From JABSSA01 sp039960995 (GTDB lineage Bacteria > Pseudomonadota > Alphaproteobacteria > Rhodobacterales > Rhodobacteraceae), in contig JBDVKF010000032.1 of assembly GCA_039960995.1 (NCBI GenBank), forward strand, positions 107,901 through 171,900: DNA of 64,000 bases, in the 5' to 3' direction. A program made the translations under genes and the position numbers. The notes under the pieces were generated by a model that saw only the letters and a list, made by a program, of their open reading frames with translations, did not search any database and was not told where the DNA came from. Below, piece after piece: positions 23,770 through 33,035 of this stretch; positions within the stretch are counted from its first letter, which is position 1; every line of letters starts with the position of its first letter.

Positions 23770-25593
23770 ATGTGCGGAATTGTAGGCGTTCTGGGCAGTC
23801 ACGAAGCAGCCCCACTTTTGGTCGACGCGCTAAGACGGCTTGAATATCGCGGATATGACAGCGCGGGTATTGCAACCGTAAACGATGGCAAGCTTGAACG
23901 GCGCCGGTCGGTGGGCAAACTGGTCAACCTGTCGGACAAACTTGTGCACGAACCTTTGGCCGGCAAATCAGGGATCGGGCACACCCGCTGGGCCACCCAT
24001 GGCGGTCCAACCGTCTTGAACGCGCATCCTCATCAATCTGGTCCGGTCGCGGTCGTCCACAATGGGATTGTCGAGAATTTCCGCGAATTGCGCGCTGAAT
24101 TGGCCGAAAACGGGATAGATTTTGAAACCGAAACTGACACGGAAACTGTCGCGCTTATGGCCCGTCATTTGATGGATGGCGGCCTATCTCCAAAAGACGC
24201 AGCTTTTGCCACCATCGACAAATTAGAAGGCGCATTTGCTCTTGCCTTCTTGTTCGAAGGTCACGCTGATCTGATCGTGGTCGCCCGCAAAGGGTCGCCA
24301 TTGGCCATCGGGCATGGCGACGGCGAAATGTTTATCGGATCAGATGCAATTGCGCTGGCTCCAATGACCAACAAAATCACGTATCTCGAAGAAGGTGATC
24401 GCGCTGTGATCACACGCGAAGGTGCGGAAATAACCGATGCGGCTGGACGTCTGGTCAATCGCGAACTTCGCGAAATCCAGCTTGGAAATATGACCGCCGA
24501 CAAACAGGGGCATAAGCACTTTATGTCCAAAGAGATCACAGAACAGCCCAGCGTTCTGGGACAGGCGATTGCGAATTACCTCTCCGATAACGGTGAAATC
24601 ACCCTGCCCGACCCAAGCATCAATTTCGCCGATTTTGACCGCGTGGTCATGGTCGCTTGTGGCACCGCCTTTTATGCATGCCTCACCGCCAAATACTGGT
24701 TTGAACAACTGGCGCGCATCCCAGTCGAAGTCGATGTTGCCTCAGAATTCCGGTATCGCGAACCCCCGGTCCCTGCCCGCACCCTTGCGATTTTTGTCAG
24801 CCAATCCGGCGAAACCGCCGATACATTGGCTGCCCTACGCTACATGCATGGCAAAGCGGACAAGATCGTCTCAATCGTCAACGTCCCCGAAAGCTCGATC
24901 GCGCGCGAAAGCGATCTGGCATTGCCGATTTATGCCGGTGTCGAAGTTGGCGTCGCATCAACCAAAGCGTTTACATGCCAGTTGACCGTTCTGCTTGCCT
25001 TGGTGCTCGAGGCGGCCAAAGCCCGCGGTGAAGTGTCATCGCAAGACTTGGAAGATCACATTGCCTCTTTGCGCAGTGTCCCAAGCCTGATCACCCAGTC
25101 CATTGCGCAAAATGACGTTATCTTGCAAGCGGCGCGCGATCTCGCCGAAGATGCACGTGACGCGCTGTTCCTGGGGCGCGGCCAAATGTTCCCTCTCGCG
25201 CTGGAAGGTGCGCTGAAGCTTAAGGAAATCAGCTACATTCATGCAGAAGCCTATGCCTCTGGCGAATTGAAACATGGTCCCATCGCTTTGATCGATCAGA
25301 ACATGCCTGTCATCGTCATGGCGCCGAGTGATGCGCTGTTCGACAAGACCGTATCGAACATGCAAGAAGTCATGGCCCGCAAAGGTAAAGTCTTACTGAT
25401 CTCCGATGCCGAAGGTCTGGACGAAGCCCGCGATGGGATTTGGGCGGAAATCGAAATGCCAAGATGCCCTGATATCGTCGCGCCCATCGTTTACGCTGTG
25501 CCGGCGCAGCTGCTGGCCTATCATACGGCGGTGGCCAAAGGCACAGATGTGGATCAACCGCGCAATCTGGCAAAATCGGTGACCGTGGAATAA
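23770..25593 (+). CDS. glmS: glutamine-fructose-6-phosphate aminotransferase
   Basis: 607 residues, full length. The N-terminal Ntn-hydrolase glutaminase begins MCGIVGVLG with nucleophile Cys2. Two SIS isomerase domains follow (CGTAFYACLTAKYW; SQSGETADTLAALRY; FLGRGQMFPLALEGALKLKE). The conserved C-terminus is DQPRNLAKSVTVE. It makes glucosamine-6-phosphate from fructose-6-phosphate and glutamine, the entry to the GlmU pathway. No ribozyme-type leader is possible here because glmU ends one base upstream. Confidence 0.98.
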   Translation: MCGIVGVLGSHEAAPLLVDALRRLEYRGYDSAGIATVNDGKLERRRSVGKLVNLSDKLVHEPLAGKSGIGHTRWATHGGPTVLNAHPHQSGPVAVVHNGIVENFRELRAELAENGIDFETETDTETVALMARHLMDGGLSPKDAAFATIDKLEGAFALAFLFEGHADLIVVARKGSPLAIGHGDGEMFIGSDAIALAPMTNKITYLEEGDRAVITREGAEITDAAGRLVNRELREIQLGNMTADKQGHKHFMSKEITEQPSVLGQAIANYLSDNGEITLPDPSINFADFDRVVMVACGTAFYACLTAKYWFEQLARIPVEVDVASEFRYREPPVPARTLAIFVSQSGETADTLAALRYMHGKADKIVSIVNVPESSIARESDLALPIYAGVEVGVASTKAFTCQLTVLLALVLEAAKARGEVSSQDLEDHIASLRSVPSLITQSIAQNDVILQAARDLAEDARDALFLGRGQMFPLALEGALKLKEISYIHAEAYASGELKHGPIALIDQNMPVIVMAPSDALFDKTVSNMQEVMARKGKVLLISDAEGLDEARDGIWAEIEMPRCPDIVAPIVYAVPAQLLAYHTAVAKGTDVDQPRNLAKSVTVE

Positions 25594-25602
25594 GAACGCC
25601 AT

Positions 25603-26154
25603 ATGGCAAAGCAATTCCCGTCTCTCAGCGATGAGTTTCAAAAATTCATCTCGGCCCAACCTATGTTTTTCGTGGCCACTGCGGCTGCAGATGGCCGCGT
25701 GAACATGTCCCCAAAAGGCATGGACAGCTTACGCGTTCTCGGGCCGAACCGGATCATCTGGCGCAACCTCACGGGCTCGGGCAACGAAACCGCCGGACAT
25801 TTGCGTCAAATTAATCGCATGACATTGATGTGGTGTGGGTTCGAAAATCGCCCCTTGATATTAAGGGCTTACGGAACAGCGGACACTTTGCATATCGATC
25901 ATGCAGACTTTGCAAAGTACAATGATCTGTTCCCAGACGATATCGGCGCACGGCAAATCTATGACGTGACGATCGATCTGGTCCAAAGCTCCTGTGGATA
26001 CGCAGTGCCCTTTATGGAACACCAAGGCGAACGTCCAACCCTGAAACAATGGACCAAAGACAAAGGCACAGCCGGGATACATGACTATTGGACCACCCAA
26101 AATCAGACCACATTGGACGGCGCCCCGACATACACGCCGATGCCAAACACATGA
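25603..26154 (+). CDS. pyridoxamine 5'-phosphate oxidase family protein
   Basis: 183 residues with a split-barrel flavin-binding fold: FFVATAAADGRVNMSPKGMD near residues 22-41, then NRIIWRNLTGSGNETAGHL and the C-terminal KDKGTAGIHDYWTTQN. Members bind FMN, F420 or haem; this is not canonical PdxH, since its phosphate-binding set is absent and it is shorter. It begins 9 bases after glmS and overlaps the next gene as ATGA. Confidence 0.85.
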   Translation: MAKQFPSLSDEFQKFISAQPMFFVATAAADGRVNMSPKGMDSLRVLGPNRIIWRNLTGSGNETAGHLRQINRMTLMWCGFENRPLILRAYGTADTLHIDHADFAKYNDLFPDDIGARQIYDVTIDLVQSSCGYAVPFMEHQGERPTLKQWTKDKGTAGIHDYWTTQNQTTLDGAPTYTPMPNT

Positions 26155-26831
26155 CGCTTGACGAAGCCCTGGATCAAATTCGCGCGCATGCTGATGAAAC
26201 CCGGGCCAGCGGTGCGGCCAAGTACCATAAATCCAAACGCCTGCATCTTGGCACACCCAATCCAGTTTTGAACGATCTCACCAAAACATGGCGACAAACA
26301 CTGGATTTACCTGCACGCATTGATCTTGCCCATGCATTGTGGGGCACAGATATTTTTGAGGCGCGCCTCGCCGCCGCCAAGTTACTGACCCAAGCCAGAT
26401 TGCGCCCCGACGACACGGATGCTTGGAACTTGATCCAAAACTGGGTGACCGATTTTGACAGTTGGGCTATCGCCGATCACGCTTGCATGGCAGGGCAACG
26501 ACGCCTGATCGCCGATCCATCCCGCATCGACACTGTCGAAACCTGGTCCAATGCCCCCCATATGTGGACCCGTCGCGCGGCCTTTGTCATTACATTGCCA
26601 TGGACCAAACAAAATCACCCCTCGCCCAATGATTTCGCGATCCGCGACCGTGTCCTTGGATGGGCTGCAACACAGGTGGAAGACCACAATTGGTTCATCC
26701 AAAAAGCAATCGCGTGGTGGTTGCGTGACCTGTCCAAACACGACCCAGACCGCGTGCACGCATTCATGGATGCACATGGATCGGCAATGAAACCCTTCGC
26801 CCGCAAAGAAGCCCTGCGCCAGATCAAATAA
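26151..26831 (+). CDS. DNA alkylation repair protein family (HEAT-like)
   Basis: 226 residues from ATG 26151, which overlaps the preceding stop as ATGA; the frame opens earlier within that gene but the coupled start is preferred. Helical-repeat protein with the AlkD-type features NDLTKTWRQT, FEARLAAAKLLTQAR and VEDHNWFIQKAIAWWLRDLSKH. The AlkD family removes or recognises alkylated purines by wrapping DNA with a HEAT solenoid. Substrate specificity cannot be read here; many relatives are uncharacterised. Confidence 0.82.
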   Translation: MTLDEALDQIRAHADETRASGAAKYHKSKRLHLGTPNPVLNDLTKTWRQTLDLPARIDLAHALWGTDIFEARLAAAKLLTQARLRPDDTDAWNLIQNWVTDFDSWAIADHACMAGQRRLIADPSRIDTVETWSNAPHMWTRRAAFVITLPWTKQNHPSPNDFAIRDRVLGWAATQVEDHNWFIQKAIAWWLRDLSKHDPDRVHAFMDAHGSAMKPFARKEALRQIK

Positions 26832-26900
26832 TCAGACGATCCAGATCGGGGTTCGGGGATGTCCCCGAGGCCTGCGTGGCCTGAGCGCAAAATATCTAAT

Positions 26901-26920
26901 GCGCCGCAGGCGCTCCTTTT
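26901..26920 (+). terminator. weak intrinsic terminator after the glm operon
   Basis: GCGCC-gca-GGCGC stem followed by TCCTTTT on the plus strand, 70 bases after the last gene of the operon and just before the convergent M20 gene. Confidence 0.5.
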
Positions 26921-26935
26921 AAGTCAAGCTTCGGA

Positions 26936-28099
26936 TTAGGCCGCAGGCATCCTTTGTTCTACAATTTCGGCCCACCACGAACACCCCGCAGGAATAGCCT
27001 CGTCGTTGAAATTGTATTTGGGGTGATGCACCATAGCCGTGTCGCCATTGCCCACCAGAATATACGCGCCGGGCCGCTCTTCGAGCATAAAGGCGAAATC
27101 TTCGCCGCCCATAACCAATGGCGCTTCGTCGCATTGTCCGGTGATCGAGCGCGCAACATCCGCCGCGAAATCCGTCTGGACCTCATGATTGACCATCACC
27201 GGATAATTGCGATCGTAATCCACAACCGCCTTGCCGCCAAATGTGGTCGCAATACCCTCGCAAATTTCGTGAACCCGCTTTTCGGCCAAATCACGCATTT
27301 CATTTGACATGGTGCGAACCGTGCCCATCAATTTAACCTTTTGCGGGATCACGTTGAACGCTTTGGACGAGGTTTCCACCGATGTGATCGACACAACCAC
27401 ATTGGCAATCGGATCGACATTACGGCTGACGATAGATTGCAAAGCGGTAATAGCTTGCGCCGTCATTAATGTCGTGTCGATTGTCTCATGCGGCTTGGCA
27501 GCGTGGCCACCCAAACCTTCAAACTCGATCTGCAACAAATCTGTTGCTGCGAAAAACGCCCCGGGACGGATTGCAAATTCACCCACCGGCCGTCCCGGCC
27601 AATTGTGCATGCCATACACTTCTTGAATGTTCCAACGCTCCATCATGCCGTCTTCACACATTTCGCGTCCACCACCGCCGCCTTCTTCGGCAGGTTGGAA
27701 AATGACCACAACGGTGCCGTCAAAATTGCGCGTTTCACTCAGGTATTTGGCGGCACCCAATAGCATGGCGGTATGACCGTCATGCCCACATGCATGCATC
27801 GCTCCCGGCGTTTTGGACGCATATTCCACACCTGTTTCTTCAAGAATGGGCAACGCATCCATGTCTGCACGCAACCCAATGACCTTGCCCGACCCGGTTT
27901 CGCGTCCTTTGATCACACCAACAACACCGGTGCGGCCAATACCTTCGACCACCTCTTCACATCCAAAAGCGCGCAATTTTTCCGCAACCATCGCGGATGT
28001 GCGATGCGTTTCAAAAAGTATCTCGGGATTCTCATGTAAATCCCGACGCCACTCCGTGATTTCGTTGTGCAATTCAGCAAACCGATTCTTGACCGCCAT
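26936..28099 (-). CDS. M20 family amidohydrolase (hippurate hydrolase type)
   Basis: 387 residues. Zinc ligands and catalytic residues are seen in MHACGHDGHTAMLLGAAKYL (near residues 102-121), the PAEEGGGG Glu pair near 136-143, YGMHNWPG, and the C-terminal VMGGEDFAFMLEE. The dimerisation lid domain lies between. Family members cleave N-acyl amino acids such as hippurate, N-acetyl amino acids or indole conjugates. GGAGGC precedes the ATG. The neighbouring oxidoreductase, deacetylase and peptide importer suggest a role in catabolism of an imported N-acyl compound, as inference. Confidence 0.9.
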   Translation of the reverse strand: MAVKNRFAELHNEITEWRRDLHENPEILFETHRTSAMVAEKLRAFGCEEVVEGIGRTGVVGVIKGRETGSGKVIGLRADMDALPILEETGVEYASKTPGAMHACGHDGHTAMLLGAAKYLSETRNFDGTVVVIFQPAEEGGGGGREMCEDGMMERWNIQEVYGMHNWPGRPVGEFAIRPGAFFAATDLLQIEFEGLGGHAAKPHETIDTTLMTAQAITALQSIVSRNVDPIANVVVSITSVETSSKAFNVIPQKVKLMGTVRTMSNEMRDLAEKRVHEICEGIATTFGGKAVVDYDRNYPVMVNHEVQTDFAADVARSITGQCDEAPLVMGGEDFAFMLEERPGAYILVGNGDTAMVHHPKYNFNDEAIPAGCSWWAEIVEQRMPAA

Positions 28100-28267
28100 T
28101 CGAGCGTGCCTCCATTAAAAATAAGGACCGCGACGCGTTTGAATACACCAAAGACATGTCGCGATTTAAAGGTGAACGTAGCGCATAGAAAAGCAATTGA
28201 AATGGCAAATCGATAAGACCAATTGATCAAATTCGTCCAACGGACCAATCGCCTCTAAATCTGTCAC

Positions 28268-29611
28268 CTATAACGCTGGACCCAGATCCATCGGGCTGCC
28301 ATCTGCAAATCGATCGAACCGAAACCGGCCCAAGTCATGCCCGGGCGCTTCGCCCATCACCAATCGGGCCAAGACGCGCCCGACGCCCGGTCCAATTCCA
28401 AACCCATGTCCAGAAAGCCCCGTGCCCAACGTCAATCCCGGTAAGGCCCGCACACGATCAATCACCGGCACAATGTCAGGCATCGTGTCAATCATCCCGG
28501 CCCAAGTCGTTCGCAATTGAACCGGGCCCAAATGCGGAAAGACCCGCGCAAGTGCCTGCGAAATGCTAGTTACATTCGCAGCATTTGGCGCCGGATTCAG
28601 AACGCGCATATTTTCGAACGGGCTGGTTTGATCTTCGTCCCAGCGGCGCGGGGTGCCCCATGCATCAGGATATCCACACGGCGCAGCCGGCAAAATCCGC
28701 GTTCCAAATGGATCATGGCGCAGCTGAGTAAGGAACGACGGCAGCGCCTTGATCGCATGCGGGCCGACAAACAGCTCGTGCAACCCGCCGGCTGACAACG
28801 ACAAACCCCCATCGAGACGGGGACGAAAGCTCAGCTCGCCCTCGGACGCCGCCGCATTAAAGCTGGCTGGCACACGCGTCGTCGCCGCAACGGTCGAACG
28901 CACAGACAACTGAGGCAGAAAAACCCCGTGCCGTGCCAAAAACAATGCGGACCACGCGCCCCCGGCCAAAACGATTTCTGACGCCTGAACATGCCCTTTT
29001 TCTGTGTGTACACCCACAACTTGCCCCGCTGTCACATCAAGGCTGCGCACGGCGCAATCCTCGACCAAGCGAACGCCGTCCCGCTTGGCAATACCGGCCA
29101 ACGCAGATGTCGCCAACCAGGGTTCGGCCCGCATATCAGACGGGGTATAAAGCGCCCCGGCCACAGATCCGCTAAGGCCCGGCAACAATCCATAGGTTTG
29201 CGAGACATCCAACATGCGCGTGTCGATGCCATGCACATCCGCATAGGTCATCCATTTCGAGAATTTTTCAAGCTTGGCTTGCGTGCGCGCAACATAGGCG
29301 ACACCGCCCTTAACCAGACCAAAATCCTCATTGGTCTGTGTCGCCAATTCTTGCCACAGATGATTGGAGTCAATCATGATCGGCAATTCGTCTGGATCGC
29401 GCCCCTGTTGACGAATCCACCCCCAATTCCGGCTGGATTGTTCCCCCGCGATCCGGCCCTTTTCCAGCAATAGAACCTGCACCCCTTCTCGGGCCAGAAA
29501 CAAAGCAGTGCAAACGCCAATAATCCCACCACCGATCACCACAACATCCGCCTTTTCAGGCAGAGGCTCGGACCATCGAACAGGGGTCATTTCGGATATC
29601 GGGAACGTCAT
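28268..29611 (-). CDS. FAD-dependent oxidoreductase (DAO family)
   Basis: About 447 residues from ATG 29611; ATGs at 29644 and 29590 are alternatives and none has a clear ribosome-binding site. The N-terminal Rossmann FAD site is VVVIGGGIIGVCTALFLAREG, with the ADP-ribose-binding acidic residue in LLLEKGRIAGEQSSRNWGW. The C-terminal GTGLSGHGFGIGPGVG segment also contacts the flavin. Family members oxidise D-amino acids, sarcosine, glycine or opine-like secondary amines. The substrate is unknown; it follows the ArgE-like gene by about 70 bases on the same strand. Confidence 0.85.
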   Translation of the reverse strand: MTFPISEMTPVRWSEPLPEKADVVVIGGGIIGVCTALFLAREGVQVLLLEKGRIAGEQSSRNWGWIRQQGRDPDELPIMIDSNHLWQELATQTNEDFGLVKGGVAYVARTQAKLEKFSKWMTYADVHGIDTRMLDVSQTYGLLPGLSGSVAGALYTPSDMRAEPWLATSALAGIAKRDGVRLVEDCAVRSLDVTAGQVVGVHTEKGHVQASEIVLAGGAWSALFLARHGVFLPQLSVRSTVAATTRVPASFNAAASEGELSFRPRLDGGLSLSAGGLHELFVGPHAIKALPSFLTQLRHDPFGTRILPAAPCGYPDAWGTPRRWDEDQTSPFENMRVLNPAPNAANVTSISQALARVFPHLGPVQLRTTWAGMIDTMPDIVPVIDRVRALPGLTLGTGLSGHGFGIGPGVGRVLARLVMGEAPGHDLGRFRFDRFADGSPMDLGPAL

Positions 29612-29680
29612 ACGCGACGTCTTATGACGCGTGTTCCGCAACATTCAAGCAGGTTCACCAAGAACGTGCAGAAAGAGTCG

Positions 29681-30844
29681 CTACGTCAGCGTATCGATCA
29701 ACTTGATCATGAATTCATGCCCCGCATTGAACTGTTCCACGGTGATGAATTCATTGGGCTGATGCGCCTGCGCGATGTCTCCCGGACCACAGACAACCGC
29801 CGAATACCCTGCCGCCTGAAACTGACCTGCTTCGGTTCCGTAACTGACCACATGGGTTCCGTTGTCCCCCGTCAAGGCGCGCGCCAATGTTTCCGCCGCC
29901 CCCTCGGTTTCGGGTCGCAATGGAGGCACATCATAATGCGGAGTCAGGCGGATTTCGGTGTCAGGGTGCACCGCTTGCATTGCTGCTTGCACCTCGGCAA
30001 CCTTGTCCAGCCAAAGTCGTTCCAAAACCGCAAGATCGTCACCGGGCACAACGCGATACCCCATGACAAATGAACAATCCTTGGCCGTGATATTGTTGGC
30101 CGTCCCACCTTGGATCGTGCCCACATGCCACGTGGTATAAGGCGGATCAAACATTGCCGCGACGCCTTGCGGTTCAGCGGCTGCGGCGGCTTCATTTATT
30201 TCATTTGACCACTGTATCAGACGCGCAGCTTCGTGGATGGCGCTGACACCTTGATAGGCAATGGACGAATGCACTTCGAAACCAATGACATGGGTGTGAA
30301 ACCCAACGCCGCCTTTATGACCGGTCACCGCCTTCATCATCGATGGCTCACCCACAATCACGGCGGCCCCTTTGGGCAACACCGGCTGCATCGCCTCGAT
30401 CATCGGCGGCGCTCCGGTGCAGCCAATTTCTTCGTCAAAACTGAGGGCCAATTGTAACGGTTTGGCCACGCCGCGCTTATGCGCTTCGACCAGCGCCCAG
30501 ATGGCCAGCGCATCGAAGCCTTTCATATCAGTGCTGCCACGCCCGAACAATTTGCCGTCGCGTTCGACCAATTCAAATGGATCGCTGTCCCAAGGTTGCC
30601 CATCCACCGGAACCACATCCGTGTGACCAGACAGAACGATGGCGCCTTCTTCCCGCGGCCCGACATGCGCGAATAACGCAGCCTTATGCGGTTGATCAGG
30701 ATCAGGCCAGCGATGTGACGTGATGCCATGTTCCCCAAGATAGGTTTCCACCCACTCGATCAAAGGCAGATTTGTATCCCGGCTGACCGTTGGGAAAGAC
30801 ACCAGTTTCGCAAGGATGTCGCGCGGCGCTAGATGATCCGCCAT
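29681..30844 (-). CDS. argE: acetylornithine deacetylase family protein
   Basis: 387 residues from ATG 30844, which overlaps the ABC ATPase stop as TGATG. M20 metallopeptidase with LSGHTDVVPVDGQPW (first zinc ligand), FGRGSTDMKGFDALA and the catalytic Glu-Glu in SFDEEIGCTGAP; a dimerisation domain follows. It matches the ArgE/DapE branch and would deacetylate N2-acetylornithine. Because it is coupled to a peptide/opine-type importer, other N-acyl amino acids are possible substrates and the argE symbol is a best guess. Confidence 0.82.
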   Translation of the reverse strand: MADHLAPRDILAKLVSFPTVSRDTNLPLIEWVETYLGEHGITSHRWPDPDQPHKAALFAHVGPREEGAIVLSGHTDVVPVDGQPWDSDPFELVERDGKLFGRGSTDMKGFDALAIWALVEAHKRGVAKPLQLALSFDEEIGCTGAPPMIEAMQPVLPKGAAVIVGEPSMMKAVTGHKGGVGFHTHVIGFEVHSSIAYQGVSAIHEAARLIQWSNEINEAAAAAEPQGVAAMFDPPYTTWHVGTIQGGTANNITAKDCSFVMGYRVVPGDDLAVLERLWLDKVAEVQAAMQAVHPDTEIRLTPHYDVPPLRPETEGAAETLARALTGDNGTHVVSYGTEAGQFQAAGYSAVVCGPGDIAQAHQPNEFITVEQFNAGHEFMIKLIDTLT

Positions 30845-32670
30845 CAATACCCACTATCCGTTGTCAAAACGAAATGGCCCGGTTCTACTTCGTTGTATTC
30901 TGATGGCTCAGCTTCATAACTTAATGGATGAATCGGCGACGGGATCGGTTTGAAATTCAAATCTTTTTCATCCTTACGCTGGCGCGGGTCAGCGATTGGA
31001 ACCGCCGACATCAACGCTTGGGTATATGCATGTTGCGGGTTTTCAAACACGCGGGCGCGTGGGCCCATTTCGACAATTCGCCCCAGATACATCACGCCGA
31101 CATAGTGGCTTACGCGTTCCACAACGGCCATATCGTGGCTGATGAACAAAAACGACAAACCCAGTTCGGCTTGCAATTCCATCATCAGATTCAAAACCTG
31201 AGCCTGCACCGATACATCCAACGCCGACACGGCCTCATCCGCAATGATCAGCTTCGGGTTCAAAGCCAAAGCACGCGCAATCGCCACCCGTTGACGTTGC
31301 CCACCTGACAGTTCGTGCGGAAAACGCCGCATGAAACTGCGTGGCAATTCCACCCGGTCAAACAGCATCTCGACCCGGTTTGTGATGTCCGCCCCTTTCA
31401 GCGTGCCAAAATTGTGGATCGGCTCCGCCACTTGATCGGACAAAATCATTTGCGGATTAAGCGACGCAAACGGATCTTGAAAGATCATTTGCATATCGCG
31501 CCGCGCGTCGCGCAGCTGCTTTTGCTCCAAGGCCATAATGTCCGTACCACCAACATCAATTTCCCCCGACATCGGTTCAATCAAACGCAGGATCGACCGC
31601 CCAGCCGTCGATTTGCCACAGCCGGATTCGCCAACAAGACTTAGGGTTTGGCCTTTGTTGATACTGAAAGACAGATCTTCGACGGCATGAACGTTCGCAA
31701 CGGTACGGCGAAAGAACCCGCCCTTGACCGGGAACCGCGTGATCAGGTTTTTCACCGTCAGCAAACGTTCTTCTGTGCCCGTGATCGGCGTGATCTCTTT
31801 CTGATCGCTGCCCAACAGCTTCATTGGTTCGGGGTATGTCTTGCCGCGCATTTCACCCAGTTTTGGCACGGCAGCCAACAACGCTTTGGTATAGGGATGT
31901 TGCGGGTTCTCAAAAATCTCTTCGACAGAGCCTTCTTCGACTTTGTTGCCTCGGAACATAACAACCACACGGTCCGCCATTTGCGCGACCACTGCCATAT
32001 CATGGGTGATAAACATCACGGCTGTGCCAGTTTCCCGTTTCAACCGATCCATCAGCGCGAGAATTTCAGCCTGAATAGTCACATCCAACGCTGTCGTCGG
32101 TTCATCGGCAATCAACAAACGTGGTTCGCACGCCAAGGCCATTGCAATCACCACACGTTGACGCATACCGCCTGACAACTCATGTGGATATTGCTTAAGA
32201 CGTTGTTCCGGCTCGGGAATACGCACCTGCCTTAGCAATTCCACCGCCCGTTCTTCGGCTTGTGACTTGCTCATACCTTTGTGCAACCGCAACCCTTCGG
32301 TCAACTGGCGACCCACCGTGAACACAGGGTTCAGCGCCGTCATCGGCTCTTGAAAGATCATCCCGATCTCATTGCCACGGATCGTGCGCATCAATTCTTG
32401 CCCTGCATCGGACAGGTCAAGATCTTCGCCATTGCTACGATTAAAAATGAGGCGGCCATCTGCGATTTCACCGCCACCAAATTCAACAAGCCGCATCAAA
32501 GACAGGGACGAGACCGATTTACCCGACCCCGATTCGCCGACAACACAGACCGTTTCGCCCGGATTTATCGAAAACGACACGTCCTCAACCCCGACGACAG
32601 GACCATCTTTTGTTTGGAATTCAACCCGAAGGCCCTGAATATCGGCAATTGGCTTTTGCGTATCGAGCAT
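30844..32670 (-). CDS. peptide ABC transporter ATPase, two nucleotide-binding domains fused
   Basis: 608 residues, both ATPase halves of a DppDF/OppDF importer in one chain. The first half has GESGSGKSV (Walker A), LSGGMRQRV (signature) and LLIADEPTTALD (Walker B). The second has GESGCGKST, LSGGQRQRV and LIIADEAVSALD. Each half has the C-terminal oligopeptide-ATPase extension (ENPQHPYTKALL, ENPQHAYTQALM). It partners the binding protein and permeases encoded divergently from 33036. Separate genes are more common in the family, but fused forms are known. Confidence 0.95.
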   Translation of the reverse strand: MLDTQKPIADIQGLRVEFQTKDGPVVGVEDVSFSINPGETVCVVGESGSGKSVSSLSLMRLVEFGGGEIADGRLIFNRSNGEDLDLSDAGQELMRTIRGNEIGMIFQEPMTALNPVFTVGRQLTEGLRLHKGMSKSQAEERAVELLRQVRIPEPEQRLKQYPHELSGGMRQRVVIAMALACEPRLLIADEPTTALDVTIQAEILALMDRLKRETGTAVMFITHDMAVVAQMADRVVVMFRGNKVEEGSVEEIFENPQHPYTKALLAAVPKLGEMRGKTYPEPMKLLGSDQKEITPITGTEERLLTVKNLITRFPVKGGFFRRTVANVHAVEDLSFSINKGQTLSLVGESGCGKSTAGRSILRLIEPMSGEIDVGGTDIMALEQKQLRDARRDMQMIFQDPFASLNPQMILSDQVAEPIHNFGTLKGADITNRVEMLFDRVELPRSFMRRFPHELSGGQRQRVAIARALALNPKLIIADEAVSALDVSVQAQVLNLMMELQAELGLSFLFISHDMAVVERVSHYVGVMYLGRIVEMGPRARVFENPQHAYTQALMSAVPIADPRQRKDEKDLNFKPIPSPIHPLSYEAEPSEYNEVEPGHFVLTTDSGY

Positions 32671-33035
32671 TTTTGTTCCTGACCGGATTTTTTTAAAACG
32701 CTAAGCGCCGGCCGGTGCCAGTGTCAAACAGATGATGTGTAAAAAGCAGTCAGGGCAGTACGGGATCAAGAGTGTGGACCTGCCAACTCAATACGCAAAA
32801 ACCACCATAGGTAGCATTGTCGGGTCGCTGTCTGGAATTCATTTTCATGCAGCGCTTGCATTTTTCTGAAAAGGTGTTTCGATAGCCGCATTCGCGTGGT
32901 GGGGATCGACAAATATCCGGGGCTGAAAAAAGAACCGGTTTCAAATAGCTTTCTTCATTCGCGCAATCACCTGTGACGTCTCACCAAGAAATGGACGCAC
33001 ATTTGACGCAAAACGTGTCCAACACGGAGTATGAC
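32671..33035. promoter_or_regulatory. divergent intergenic region of the peptide importer
   Basis: 365 bases between the ATPase unit (minus) and the binding-protein unit (plus), presumably with both promoters. No convincing gene, palindrome or paired boxes were found. The plus-side start at 33036 is preceded by GGAG seven bases upstream. Confidence 0.45.
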